From NCBI GenBank assembly GCA_020636315.1, contig JACJYA010000003.1, positions 434,001 to 498,000 of the forward strand: a DNA stretch of 64,000 bases, in the 5' to 3' direction. Source of the DNA: Lewinellaceae bacterium (GTDB lineage: Bacteria; Bacteroidota; Bacteroidia; Chitinophagales; Saprospiraceae). Positions within the stretch are counted from its first letter, which is position 1, and each line of letters opens with the position of its first letter. The notes beneath the pieces are model-generated. The model was not told the origin of the DNA. It ran no database searches and worked only from the letters and a program-made list of their open reading frames with translations. The translations under genes and the position numbers were made by a program. Of this stretch, positions 27,847 to 37,439 are shown one piece after another.

Positions 27847-27973
27847 AAAAAAAAAGCCGCACAATTTATGTGCGACTCACTAGCAATGATTATAATTCCA
27901 CGAATATTAAAAAGCAATGAATGTCCAGTTTAAACGAATTATGCTGTAACAATATTACTGAATAATCAGTAAT
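27847..27973 (-). ncRNA. Hairpin unit C of three tandem units, terminator of T9SS gene
   Basis: On the minus strand: an 8-bp stem with 4-nt loop (27966-27973 with 27954-27961, ATTACTGA/TCAGTAAT), a diverged version of the motif (27888-27908), the linker TAGTGAGTCG shared with unit B, a 6-bp hairpin (27858-27863 with 27869-27874) and nine Us (27847-27855). It begins 51 bases after the stop of the T9SS gene at 28024 and should terminate it. Confidence 0.55.
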
Positions 27974-28023
27974 ATAAGAAATTTTTTCAAGTTAATTTGC
28001 TTTATCGCCAGCCCGGTAACAGT

Positions 28024-30525
28024 TTACCGGATGACTTCAAATTTCTTGTTGATCACTCCTTCCCGGGTATAAACGTTCAGGATGTACATTCCGCTGTTCA
28101 GCCCGCTGACCGGGAGCTGCATCCGGCGGGCCAGAACCTTACCCGTATCGAAGACCTGCCGGCCGGTGAGGTCGTGCATCAGCACGCGCTCGAACTCCAG
28201 CCCGCCGTTCATGTGAACGTTAATGAAGCCAAGATCGGTTGGGTTCGGGTACAATTTGAGTTGATTGGGGTCGAGGCCTGTTTCTTGTTCCTGAGGAGGC
28301 ACAATGTGGATAGTTGTGCCCTTTACATTGATTCCGTAAGTCATCCCTGCGCTGTTCATCACTGTTGCGCCATCCCCTCCGACTTCGAAGCTAAGAGTTT
28401 CTCCGCCGGGGCGGAAGCCATCAACATCATCCGTAATGACAAAGCCCAGTTTCCCGATCCGGCCGTATCCATCTGCTGCAATTCCATTTGTGCGGGTAAA
28501 GCCTGCCTCCATTACCCCGCTTGTATCATTCTTAGACATGTAGAGGATAGGAGAATTATAGGCCAGCCAGCTGCCCGTTTCAAAATCAATGGTAACGCTT
28601 CCCGGAACGATAATAGCGGGATTATACTGGAATGGAAAAGTAAAGCCATAAACATTTTTGGCGGGGTCAGAGGCATTCCCCATCAGCATCGGCAGTTCGA
28701 CATAGTCACCGGGTTGAGCGAAAATACTGCCGCTCAGGACGATCTCCTGTTCGAAGAACGGCACATCCACAGACGTCAGTGAGTGAGTGCGCCCATAAAA
28801 ATTGCTGATGGCAAAGGTATCGAGGGCAGTGATAATGCTGTCTCCGTCGGTATCGAGGTGTTTGAGGTCGATGGGAGCCGGCTGGAAAGGCGCCTGCCAG
28901 TCATCTCCATATTGGCCATACCACTGAGAGAGGTTCACCTCAGAACGAGGCACCCCGACCTCACCCATGCACAAACCGATCGGGAGCAGGTCTTTCATGT
29001 TAACTACTCCGTCGAAGTTAGTGTCTCCGGACCATACACAGTCATCAAAGCACATAGGGTCTGTGCCGGCGCCGATGTCCAGGATATCTATCTCGACCTT
29101 TACGGTTTTCTCATAGCTGCAACTTCCATTATCCACCACACAGTATCTCAACTCGAATTCATCCAGGCCACTGTTGACATTTGCTCCGGGAATATAGAGG
29201 ATCAGGTTGTAGCCGGTGACCTGCCTCCCGTAAATGGTGGTATCCACCTGGCCGGGCAGAAAAGACACCGTTCCCAGGTTGGGCAGTGCTTCGATGGAGA
29301 AGGAGAACTGCTGAATGGGCACGCTGTAACCGACCACCAATGGAGTTACTTTCGGGGTACTCATTCGGAACAGGCTGGAAGAAGGTTCGAAATTGCTTAC
29401 GAAAACGTAAGCCGTTGCGGTTTCGGTATTGCCCGGGTTACCCGGTTCGCAGATCGAGTAGGTAAACCAATCGACACCGGTGAAACCGTAAGGAGGAGTA
29501 TATCGCACGACCCCCTTGGCATCCTGGCCGGAAACCCATTCTGCGGTTCCGTACTGAGCGCTTCCCACCAATTGAAAGCAACTCGAGTTAACGCCGTAGA
29601 AATCGTTGGACAGCACGTTGATCTCCTGGGTGCCGTCGTTCGGAGTCATATAGGCGCGGTCATCGAAGGCCAGTTGATTGTCCCTGAGGTCGAGAACCCT
29701 AATTTCCACCACTTTGCTCACTCCATTGTAGTCAAAGTTGATGTAATCCAGGCCGGTGTAGTTGTTATTCGGAGTATAGACCGGATAATCCCCGCTTTCA
29801 TCATAGGAACCATTTGCCGGGCTGCCTACAAGAATATAATCATAGGGCACGTATATGGTCTGAGGGCGGTTCTTCCGGGTAAAAATGGTTACGGTATCGG
29901 GTTGTCCGGCGGAAGGGCCGATCACGAAAAAGCTGGCGGTGCCATTGTCACACGTGCCGGCGTCATCACAAACCACATAATTGAGGTAGGCTACGCCTTC
30001 GAAACCGGAAGCCGGGGTAAAGGTAATGGAGGAATCACCGGTTATTGCGGCAGTGCCATTATTGACCAGGGGAATATACTTCAGCAGCAACCCTCCATTG
30101 GTCGTTGAATCGTTCTCGGTAACGTTGAGCGTCACACTCTGCCCCACCGGGGTTGTGGTATAGTCCGGCCTGGCGTAAACCCGGGCTGTGTCAACTGTAA
30201 TGAAAAAAGTGACTGTCCGGGGCACAAATATTGAGTTGCCGAACTTTTTGAAGTAGTTAAGCCTCATGGTGTCGATCCCGATGAAGCCATCATCCGGTGT
30301 ATAATGGAAGATGTACTCGTAGGGTTGGCCTGCGGATTCCCAGTAGGCATCGCCATGAGCGGGCGGAATGGACAGGGAGGGCGAGCTGGGCTCAGACCTG
30401 AAAGCGTACTGATAGGCCTGCCCTTCGTATATCGTGGGGGTCTCTACCTGCCCCCGGAGCGCCAGCGGAACAGCCAGCGCCAGAAGCAACGTAAATAAAA
30501 TTTGTTTGCGTAGAGATACATTCAT
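28024..30525 (-). CDS. T9SS type A protein with cohesin-like and dockerin-like segments
   Basis: Secreted protein of 833 residues. A signal peptide (LFTLLLALAVPLALRG) is followed by several Ig/cadherin-like modules of the VNDAP type (repeats with NGTAAITGDSSITFTPASGF, YTPPYGFTGVDWFTYSIC). Around residues 500-580 there are two calcium-loop segments of dockerin type (GDTNFDGVVNMKDLLPIG and DTDGDSIITALDTFAI). The next 150 residues (SIFAQPGDYVELPMLMGN ... GRIGKLGFVITD) look like a cohesin-type beta-sandwich. A type A C-terminal sorting domain (LKLYPNPTDLGFINVHM to KKFEVIR) ends the protein. Substrate unknown; probably an extracellular scaffold or adhesin. Confidence 0.87.
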   Translation of the reverse strand: MNVSLRKQILFTLLLALAVPLALRGQVETPTIYEGQAYQYAFRSEPSSPSLSIPPAHGDAYWESAGQPYEYIFHYTPDDGFIGIDTMRLNYFKKFGNSIFVPRTVTFFITVDTARVYARPDYTTTPVGQSVTLNVTENDSTTNGGLLLKYIPLVNNGTAAITGDSSITFTPASGFEGVAYLNYVVCDDAGTCDNGTASFFVIGPSAGQPDTVTIFTRKNRPQTIYVPYDYILVGSPANGSYDESGDYPVYTPNNNYTGLDYINFDYNGVSKVVEIRVLDLRDNQLAFDDRAYMTPNDGTQEINVLSNDFYGVNSSCFQLVGSAQYGTAEWVSGQDAKGVVRYTPPYGFTGVDWFTYSICEPGNPGNTETATAYVFVSNFEPSSSLFRMSTPKVTPLVVGYSVPIQQFSFSIEALPNLGTVSFLPGQVDTTIYGRQVTGYNLILYIPGANVNSGLDEFELRYCVVDNGSCSYEKTVKVEIDILDIGAGTDPMCFDDCVWSGDTNFDGVVNMKDLLPIGLCMGEVGVPRSEVNLSQWYGQYGDDWQAPFQPAPIDLKHLDTDGDSIITALDTFAISNFYGRTHSLTSVDVPFFEQEIVLSGSIFAQPGDYVELPMLMGNASDPAKNVYGFTFPFQYNPAIIVPGSVTIDFETGSWLAYNSPILYMSKNDTSGVMEAGFTRTNGIAADGYGRIGKLGFVITDDVDGFRPGGETLSFEVGGDGATVMNSAGMTYGINVKGTTIHIVPPQEQETGLDPNQLKLYPNPTDLGFINVHMNGGLEFERVLMHDLTGRQVFDTGKVLARRMQLPVSGLNSGMYILNVYTREGVINKKFEVIR

Positions 30526-30808
30526 GTTCGTGGATTTTAACTCATTGCTAATTCAGTGGGGCGTATCATTGCTATTTCACCCACTAAAATAAAACAATTA
30601 TCGGTAATTACGATAAATTTTTTCCCCAGTTTCGCGAATGTGGATAATTTTCAAAGCACCGCAACCTCCGAAAGCAGCTGTACGTTGCTACAAAGGCGGG
30701 GGGCAGCTTCGCAACTGAAGGAAAAAATTGCCTAAATTTGGGTTCTCGGGGCCTTGTAAGGGGGGATTCATTGCTATGTTGAGGCCAAAATACTAAAAAA
30801 TATTCAAT

Positions 30809-32230
30809 ATGTACAATAGTAAGTTGTACACAATCCTGGAACATTTCGACAAATACGAGCAGAACCGTTGCCGCAAGTACATTCAGTCACCCTATTTTAA
30901 TCGCAGCGATGAACTGGTTCACCTCTTTGATTCGCTGGTTTCTGCGATTAACGGGGAAAATGGCGTACGCCTGGACAAAGAATACCTGTGGGAAAAACTC
31001 CAGCCCGGCAAAGATTATGATGATGTGCGTTTCCGAAAGTATTGCTCCGACCTCCTGAAACTTATTGAAGGCTACCTTGCCCAGCAGGCTTACGAAGAAA
31101 ACCCACTGCACCAGGCTACCTATCTCATGGAAGCCATTGGAAAGAGAAAGATCAAAAAGCTGAACAGTACAGCCATCAGGACTTCGAGAAGGTTGTCCAG
31201 CCAGCAAAAATATAAACCTTCTTCTTATTACTTCTATCAGTACGAAGTCGAAAAACACCTTTACCAACTCACTGATTCCGACCTCAAACGGGCCAGAAGA
31301 AATAATGTGGAGGAAATCGCCAACAACCTGGACCGGTTCTATATCGCTGAAAAACTGCGTTATTACTGCCTCGTCCTTATGCAGCAGTTCTACATATCGG
31401 AAGAATACGAGATCCTCCTGATCGAGGAGATCATCAGCCAGATCAGAAAATATGGTTTCGACGATATACCTCCCATCGCAGTCTATTATCAGATCTATCT
31501 GACCCTGACCGAATCCTCTGATGAAAAACACTACTTCAAACTTATCGAAGTACTGCAGGAGCATGGCGCTCAGTTTCCCCCTGAGGATGCCTATAACATA
31601 TATACTTATGCGTTAAATTACTGCATTGGGAAAGTGAATAAGGGGCAGCAGCATTTCCTCGAAGAATACTTCAGGCTTTATCAGGAGTTGCTGGACAATG
31701 AGATCATTTTCATCGATGGAGAACTCTCCCCATGGGACTTCAAAAACATCATCGTTATCGCACTCCGCCTGGGAAGGTTCAAATGGGTGGAACAGTTCAT
31801 CGAGAACTACAAGGACAGGCTCAGAGAAAGTTACAGAGACAATGCAGTCACCTATAACCTCGCCCAGGTCTATTTCTACCAGAAAAAATACGACAAGGTA
31901 ATACAGCTGTTACAGGAAGTCGAATACGATGACGTGGCTTACAACCTGGGGTCAAAAGCAATGCTGCTGGCAACCTATTATGAGACGGAGGAGATCGAGC
32001 CCCTGTACTCCCTCTTCGAAAGTTTCCGGGCCTATCTCAACCGGCATAAAGACATCCCCGTCAACCGCAGAAGAAACTACGGGAACCTCATAAAATTCAC
32101 CAAAAAGCTCACCCGAACCATGCCTGGTGACGAAAAAGCCCTGAAAAAACTGAAGGATGAAATAAAAAACACCAAAAATGTTGCCAGTGTCAGCTGGCTC
32201 AGAGAAAAAATTGCTGAATTGGAAAACTGA
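30809..32230 (+). CDS. Conserved helical protein of unknown function
   Basis: Soluble protein of 473 residues without signal peptide or membrane segments. It is rich in Y, E, K and L and made mostly of predicted helices, with TPR-like stretches in the C-terminal half (for example YNLAQVYFYQKKYDKVIQLL near residue 360). The N-terminus MYNSKLYTILEHFDKYEQNR is a pattern I have seen in proteins of the Saprospiria, but I cannot name a family. It is divergent from the T9SS gene at 28-30.5 kb and convergent with ppdK. Base composition is somewhat lower in GC than the neighbours. Confidence 0.75.
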   Translation: MYNSKLYTILEHFDKYEQNRCRKYIQSPYFNRSDELVHLFDSLVSAINGENGVRLDKEYLWEKLQPGKDYDDVRFRKYCSDLLKLIEGYLAQQAYEENPLHQATYLMEAIGKRKIKKLNSTAIRTSRRLSSQQKYKPSSYYFYQYEVEKHLYQLTDSDLKRARRNNVEEIANNLDRFYIAEKLRYYCLVLMQQFYISEEYEILLIEEIISQIRKYGFDDIPPIAVYYQIYLTLTESSDEKHYFKLIEVLQEHGAQFPPEDAYNIYTYALNYCIGKVNKGQQHFLEEYFRLYQELLDNEIIFIDGELSPWDFKNIIVIALRLGRFKWVEQFIENYKDRLRESYRDNAVTYNLAQVYFYQKKYDKVIQLLQEVEYDDVAYNLGSKAMLLATYYETEEIEPLYSLFESFRAYLNRHKDIPVNRRRNYGNLIKFTKKLTRTMPGDEKALKKLKDEIKNTKNVASVSWLREKIAELEN

Positions 32231-32341
32231 CTTTGCCCGGAGGTTAAAAATAATCCGGAGCAAAGCGGCTATGCCCTCTTCGCCCCGGATATCGTCCTAG
32301 TTCATTTGTGTTATTCGTTTCTGGTTGTTCGTTGGTGGCTG

Positions 32342-32372
32342 GGCGTTGTTGGCGCCATCCGCCAACAACGCC
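32342..32372. terminator. Inverted repeat between convergent genes
   Basis: A perfect 13-bp stem (32342-32354 with 32360-32372, 5-nt loop) lies between the convergent ends of the helical-protein gene and ppdK. No U-tract follows on either strand, so it is a terminator-like hairpin by position only. Confidence 0.45.
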
Positions 32373-32393
32373 AACCCCTATCCTGTAACGTGC

Positions 32394-35162
32394 CTAGCAG
32401 GCATCCACCCCTTCGAGGACTTCCCGCTGAATGTGCAGGCTTTCCCTGGCAACTGCCTGGCCGGCAACAAGCCGTGCGATGGGTACCCGGAACGGAGAAC
32501 AGCTCACATAGTTCAGGCCGATACGGTGGAAGAACTCAACGGAAGCGGGGTCGCCACCGTGTTCACCACAGACGCCTGTAGTGAGGTTGTCTTTGGTCTG
32601 GCGGCCTCTTTCAACCCCCATTTTAACCAGTTGGCCGACGCCGTCCTGGTCGATAGACTGGAACGGGTCATTGATGAGAATGCCTTTCTCCAGATAGACC
32701 GGCAGGAATTTACCCACGTCATCCCGGGAGAAACCGAAGGTCATCTGCGTGAGGTCATTGGTGCCGAAGGAGAAGAAGTCGGCGCACTTGGCCAGCTTAT
32801 CGGCCACTACGGCAGCCCGGGGAACTTCGACCATGGTGCCGATCTGGTAGTTCACCTTGTCTCCTCTTTCTTCAAATACCTTCTGTGCCGTCTCGCGGAT
32901 GAAATCCCGCTGGGTTTTCAGTTCGTTCCCTACGCTGGTCAGTGGTATCATGATCTCAGGCTTCACATCCAAGCCTTTAGCCTTCAGGTTGAGCGCCGCT
33001 TCGAGAATGGCGCGCACCTGCATACCCGTGATCTCCGGATAGGTGTTGCCCAGGCGGCATCCGCGGTGGCCGAGCATGGGGTTGACCTCCTCGAGTTCTT
33101 CAATGTGTTCTTTAATGCGTTCTACACTGATGCCCATATCATCCGACATCTCTTTGATGGCTTCTTCCGTATTCGGCAGGAACTCATGCAGGGGCGGGTC
33201 GAGCAGGCGAATGGTCACCGGAAGGCCTTCCATGGCGCGAAGGATGCCTTCGAAGTCTTCCCGCTGGAAGGGCAGCAGCTTGGCAAGCGCCTCTTTTCTG
33301 CCGGCCTCGTCCTCGGAGAGGATCATTTCCCGGACGGCGAGGATGCGGTCAGCCTGGAAGAACATGTGCTCGGTGCGGCACAGGCCAATGCCGGTGGCTC
33401 CGAATTTCCGGGCGATTTCCGCTTCTTCCGGTGTATCTGCATTGGTGCGGACTCCCAGGCGGGCGTACTTATCGGCCAGTTTCATCAGGCGGCCGAAGTT
33501 GCCGCTCAGCTCAACTTCCTGAGTTGGGACCTTGCCTTCAAACACCTGGCCGGTAGTGCCGTTAAGAGAGATCCAGTCGCCTTCCTTATAAGTGACACCA
33601 TCAACCGTAAAAGTCCGTGCGACATAGTCAATATGCAGGGCGCCGGCGCCGGAAACACAGCACTTGCCCATACCACGGGCCACAACTGCTGCGTGGGAGG
33701 TCATTCCTCCGCGGCTGGTCAGAATACCGTTGGCAGTGTCCATCCCCTGAATGTCTTCCGGTGATGTTTCCCGGCGGACGAGGATCACGTCCTTTCCTTT
33801 AGCTGCCCATTCCACCGTTTCATCTGCAAAGAAAACCACCTGTCCGGTAGCGGCTCCGGGGGATGCGGGGAGCCCTTTAGTGATCTCCTTGGCATCGGCC
33901 AGCGCCTTTTTATCGAATATGGGGTGCAGCAATTCATTCAGTTTCTCTGGTTCGATGCGCAACAGGGCTTTCTTTTCGTCGATCACCCCTTCATCGAGCA
34001 TTTCCACAGCGATCCGCACCATAGATTCGCCCGTGCGCTTGCCGTTACGGGTCTGTAAGATCCAGAGTTTGCCTTCTTCGATGGTAAACTCCAGGTCCTG
34101 CATATCGGTATAGTGGTCTTCGAGGCGGTGCTGCAGTTCGTCCAGTTCGTAATAGATGCCAGGCATAGCTTCTTCCAGGGAAGGATACTGCGCCTTGCGC
34201 ACCTCTTCTGAAATACCGGCCAGTTTGGCCCAGCGCCGGGAGCCTTCCCTGGTTACCTGTTGGGGGGTGCGGATACCGGCAACCACATCTTCGCCCTGAG
34301 CGTTGATGAGATATTCGCCGGTAAAAATGTTCTCGCCGGTAGCCGGGTCACGGGTAAAGGCAACGCCGGTGGCCGATGTGTTGCCCATGTTGCCGAATAC
34401 CATAGCCTGAACGTTGACCGCCGTCCCCCAGTTGGACGGAATGCCGTGGAGAGCGCGGTAGTGAATGGCGCGGTTGTTCATCCAGCTGTCAAATACAGCC
34501 GTAACGGCGCCCCAAAGTTGGTCCCATGGATCCTGAGGAAAAGCATAGCCGGTGCGCTTTTCGATCAGTTTGCTAAAGCGGCCGCACAGTTCCACGAGGT
34601 CTTCCTTGGTCAATTCGATATCGTTTTCAACGCCTCTTTCTTCCTTGAGCACGTCGATGGCGTCTTCGAAGGGGTCGGAGTCTTCTTTGTTCTCAGGCTT
34701 CATCCCCATCACCACATCGCCGTACATCTGAATGAAACGGCGGTAGGAATCCCACGCGGCCCGTTCGTTGTTGGTCTTTTTGCCGAAACCTTCAACCACC
34801 TCGTCATTCATGCCCAGGTTGAGTACGGTGTCCATCATGCCCGGCATAGAAACACGGGCGCCTGACCTCACTGAAAGCAGCAGCGGGTTCTTCGGGTCTC
34901 CAAAGCGCTTGCCGGTGATCTCTTCCACCGACTTAACCCCCTCCCGGACCTGCTCATCCAGAATGGCCAGTATTTCTTCCTTGCCGTTCTTATAATAATT
35001 TGTACAGGCTTCAGTGGTAATGGTAAAACCCGGAGGTACGGGCACGCCAATGAGGTTCATTTCTGCCAGGTTGGCGCCTTTGCCACCCAGCAATTCTTTC
35101 ATCTTGGTGTTACCTTCTGCTTTTTTGTCTCCGAAGGTATAGACATATTTAGTGTACTTCAT
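32394..35162 (-). CDS. ppdK: Pyruvate, phosphate dikinase
   Basis: Cytosolic enzyme interconverting pyruvate, ATP and phosphate with phosphoenolpyruvate, AMP and diphosphate; used for gluconeogenesis or PPi-linked glycolysis. Length 922 is within the usual 870-930 range. The N-terminal ATP-grasp domain begins VYTFGDKKAEGNTKMKELLG and GKGANLAEM; the swivelling phosphohistidine domain has GGMTSHAAVVARGMGKCC with the catalytic His near residue 488; the C-terminal TIM barrel contains LLDPPLHEFLP, MVEVPRAAV and the active-site Cys in GVCGEHGGDP. It is a single gene with its own promoter motif at 35207. Confidence 0.97.
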   Translation of the reverse strand: MKYTKYVYTFGDKKAEGNTKMKELLGGKGANLAEMNLIGVPVPPGFTITTEACTNYYKNGKEEILAILDEQVREGVKSVEEITGKRFGDPKNPLLLSVRSGARVSMPGMMDTVLNLGMNDEVVEGFGKKTNNERAAWDSYRRFIQMYGDVVMGMKPENKEDSDPFEDAIDVLKEERGVENDIELTKEDLVELCGRFSKLIEKRTGYAFPQDPWDQLWGAVTAVFDSWMNNRAIHYRALHGIPSNWGTAVNVQAMVFGNMGNTSATGVAFTRDPATGENIFTGEYLINAQGEDVVAGIRTPQQVTREGSRRWAKLAGISEEVRKAQYPSLEEAMPGIYYELDELQHRLEDHYTDMQDLEFTIEEGKLWILQTRNGKRTGESMVRIAVEMLDEGVIDEKKALLRIEPEKLNELLHPIFDKKALADAKEITKGLPASPGAATGQVVFFADETVEWAAKGKDVILVRRETSPEDIQGMDTANGILTSRGGMTSHAAVVARGMGKCCVSGAGALHIDYVARTFTVDGVTYKEGDWISLNGTTGQVFEGKVPTQEVELSGNFGRLMKLADKYARLGVRTNADTPEEAEIARKFGATGIGLCRTEHMFFQADRILAVREMILSEDEAGRKEALAKLLPFQREDFEGILRAMEGLPVTIRLLDPPLHEFLPNTEEAIKEMSDDMGISVERIKEHIEELEEVNPMLGHRGCRLGNTYPEITGMQVRAILEAALNLKAKGLDVKPEIMIPLTSVGNELKTQRDFIRETAQKVFEERGDKVNYQIGTMVEVPRAAVVADKLAKCADFFSFGTNDLTQMTFGFSRDDVGKFLPVYLEKGILINDPFQSIDQDGVGQLVKMGVERGRQTKDNLTTGVCGEHGGDPASVEFFHRIGLNYVSCSPFRVPIARLVAGQAVARESLHIQREVLEGVDAC

Positions 35163-35206
35163 GGTAGGAAAGTTTTCGGCTTTATTTAGTGTGAATTAAA
35201 CACTTT

Positions 35207-35214
35207 CAAATGTA
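35207..35214 (-). promoter_or_regulatory. Bacteroidota-type -7 element upstream of ppdK
   Basis: Minus strand TACATTTG fits the TAnnTTTG consensus and lies 45 bases before the ppdK start codon. A clear -33 TTG at standard spacing is not visible, so this is a candidate only. Confidence 0.4.
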
Positions 35215-35413
35215 GGGGTATGAGCGCAAGGCGGGAATGATTTTTCTCAACTGAGGGGGTAATATTCATCACTTTGAGGGTGGGTTCGGGGTTCGTTGAT
35301 TCGTGGGTTCGGGATTCGTTTACGGATGACGATTATACGATTCCACGAATACCCACCCATCTTGCAAGCGTTCGACTGAGCTCACGCCGAAGTCCGGGTG
35401 AAAATTCACGAAA

Positions 35414-36517
35414 CTACAACAACTCCACCTCCACCCATACCGGCTGATGGTCGGAGAAGCGAAACTGCTGATCCAGGCACTTAACCGTCCGGGCCCGGAT
35501 ATTGGGGCTGATCAGGAAGAAATCGATAATGGTGACAAATGACTCACCGGCAACGTAGGGAGTGCGTATCTTTCGGTTAGTCGGCATGGTGGGGTCATAC
35601 ACCCATTTCCAGTCGGGAGGAAGAAATTCCGGATCAATATTGATCTGGGTATAACCCTGAGTATTCCCGGGCATGAACATATCAAAGCGGAAATAAGGCG
35701 GGCACTGGTTCCAGTCGCCTCCCACCATGACGTAATGGCCTTTTTCGTATTCCTCCAGCAGAAGTTCCCGCAGGAAGGCCATCTGCTGGCGCTTCAGTCC
35801 GCCATCTGCATCATAGGCCGAATTGTGGACGTTCATCACCACCAGTTCCTTCCCGTTGGCCACCCGGTAGCGGTGGACGGCCACACATCGATCCAGCTGA
35901 AAGATGCGGGTTGGCCAGGAAAAAGACCCGGGCAACTGGAGCCGGAGCGACTCATAGGGCTGAAACCGGGAATAGGTAGCCAGGCCGCTCAGCACCTTGC
36001 CATAAGCCGCCCAGGGCTCCAGTAGGGGAATCGGCACCCGGCTCACTTTGTAGTTGGGTGCAAAAAATGCGGCAAAACCGGGCAGTTCTTCCCCGATTTC
36101 CCTGAATTGGTTGATGTAATAACTGCGCCGGGAATCGACGTCCACCTCCTGAAAAAGGAAAAAGTCCGATTGGGTGGTTTGCACGAAAAGCGTATCACCC
36201 GCGATGTTCTTTTCAACAAATTCGCGGGGAGCGCGGATCATCCTTCCCCCCGAATAGAACATGTTGCCGTGGTCATAGAAAAAATCCGACTCCTCCCCCA
36301 GCCCGCCGTAGCCCAGGTTCCAGGTGACGAAAGACAGAATGCTGTCGCGAACCGGGTTTTCTTCGGATATCTGCTCCGGCTCCAGGGCAGTCTCCGCCGG
36401 AGGCCGCCAGTCGTCATAGGTGCCGTATGCCAGCACAGCGGCGATATACAGGATAATAGTACCAAGAAGTAGGGCCAACATGCGAAAGGCCTGGCGGAAG
36501 CGTTTGGGTAGGGCCAT
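35414..36517 (-). CDS. Membrane-anchored endonuclease/exonuclease/phosphatase-family protein
   Basis: Protein of 367 residues from the Met at 36517 (MALPKRFRQAFRMLALLLG), which puts a membrane anchor at about residues 13-32. The rest is an EEP-fold hydrolase: SFVTWNLGYGGLG at the start of the fold, the metal-ligand Glu in FFLFQEVDVDSRR, VVMNVHNSAYD, VMVGGDWNQCPPYF and the C-terminal FRFSDHQPVWVEV with the catalytic His. The family includes nucleases, phosphodiesterases and lipid phosphatases; the anchor suggests an envelope substrate. It lies 40 bases after dapB in the same direction and may be co-transcribed with it. Confidence 0.85.
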   Translation of the reverse strand: MALPKRFRQAFRMLALLLGTIILYIAAVLAYGTYDDWRPPAETALEPEQISEENPVRDSILSFVTWNLGYGGLGEESDFFYDHGNMFYSGGRMIRAPREFVEKNIAGDTLFVQTTQSDFFLFQEVDVDSRRSYYINQFREIGEELPGFAAFFAPNYKVSRVPIPLLEPWAAYGKVLSGLATYSRFQPYESLRLQLPGSFSWPTRIFQLDRCVAVHRYRVANGKELVVMNVHNSAYDADGGLKRQQMAFLRELLLEEYEKGHYVMVGGDWNQCPPYFRFDMFMPGNTQGYTQINIDPEFLPPDWKWVYDPTMPTNRKIRTPYVAGESFVTIIDFFLISPNIRARTVKCLDQQFRFSDHQPVWVEVELL

Positions 36518-36557
36518 CTGTACTGGATTGCTAATTGTTTGATTGTTGGGTTGCTTA

Positions 36558-37274
36558 TTAAAAACCAAGCATGTCTTTCATTTCAAAATACCCCTGTTTC
36601 CCGACAATCCACCGGGCCGCTTCCAAAGCGCCCCGGGCAAACCCTTCCCGGGAATGGGCTTCATGCCGGATGGTTATGGTATCAACAGCGGAGTGGAACT
36701 GTACTTCATGAGTACCGGGCACCTGGCCTTCCCGCCTGGAAAGGATAGGGAGTTCCCCTGCACCGCCTCCTTCCTGGTTCACCCATTTTTTCAACTTCGG
36801 TATCCGTTTGAGGATATCTTCCGCGAGGCTGATGGCGGTGCCGCTGGGAGCATCCAGTTTCTGAATGTGATGAGCCTCTTCCATGCGCACCTCGTATTGG
36901 GGCTGCCCGGCCATTAGCCCTGCCAGATAGCGGTTGAGCGCAAAAAACAAGTTAACGCCTATGCTGAAGTTGGAGGCATACAGGAGGGCTCCTTTTTTTT
37001 CTTCACACAGCCTTTTTGCTTCCTCCAGGCGGCCGAGCCAGGCCGTTGTCCCACAGACTACCGGTACTCCCGCTTCCAAACACAACCGGATATTTTCAAA
37101 AGCACTCTTAGGGCGGCTGAACTCTATGGCTACGCCGGCAGAGGGGAGCCATCCTTTCACCACCTCCCGATCCGTTGCGGAATCTGCCCTGAGCACGATC
37201 TCATCACCTGCCTGTAAGGCCAGTTGTTCGATGGCCCTGCCCATCTTCCCATATCCCAGTAAAGCTATTTTCAT
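36558..37274 (-). CDS. dapB: 4-hydroxy-tetrahydrodipicolinate reductase
   Basis: Enzyme of lysine and diaminopimelate synthesis, reducing 4-hydroxy-tetrahydrodipicolinate with NAD(P)H in the cytosol. The start at 37274 gives MKIALLGYGKMGRAIE with the GxGxMG nucleotide motif at the very N-terminus, and 238 residues, normal for Bacteroidota DapB. The catalytic segment EEAHHIQKLDAPSGTA (His-His-x-x-Lys) lies near residues 130-145, and FARGALEAARW near the end is also conserved. The long upstream extension in frame is not part of the protein. Confidence 0.95.
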   Translation of the reverse strand: MKIALLGYGKMGRAIEQLALQAGDEIVLRADSATDREVVKGWLPSAGVAIEFSRPKSAFENIRLCLEAGVPVVCGTTAWLGRLEEAKRLCEEKKGALLYASNFSIGVNLFFALNRYLAGLMAGQPQYEVRMEEAHHIQKLDAPSGTAISLAEDILKRIPKLKKWVNQEGGGAGELPILSRREGQVPGTHEVQFHSAVDTITIRHEAHSREGFARGALEAARWIVGKQGYFEMKDMLGF

Positions 37275-37439
37275 CCTTATGAAATTGTGACTTTCATTGA
37301 AACCTGCGTCAAAAAGCCGAAAAACAGCAAAGCGATAAGTGGCGGCCCGGCGCCGTTCCACCGGCAATAAACACAAAAATCCCCCCACGCCCTGCAGGAA
37401 AATGCTGCGGGGCTTTCTTTTTCACGGAAACCTCATCTC

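Noticed and set aside
32325..33764. 479-codon plus-strand frame opposite ppdK
   Set aside because: Antisense shadow; composition is unlike a protein family and ppdK is certain.
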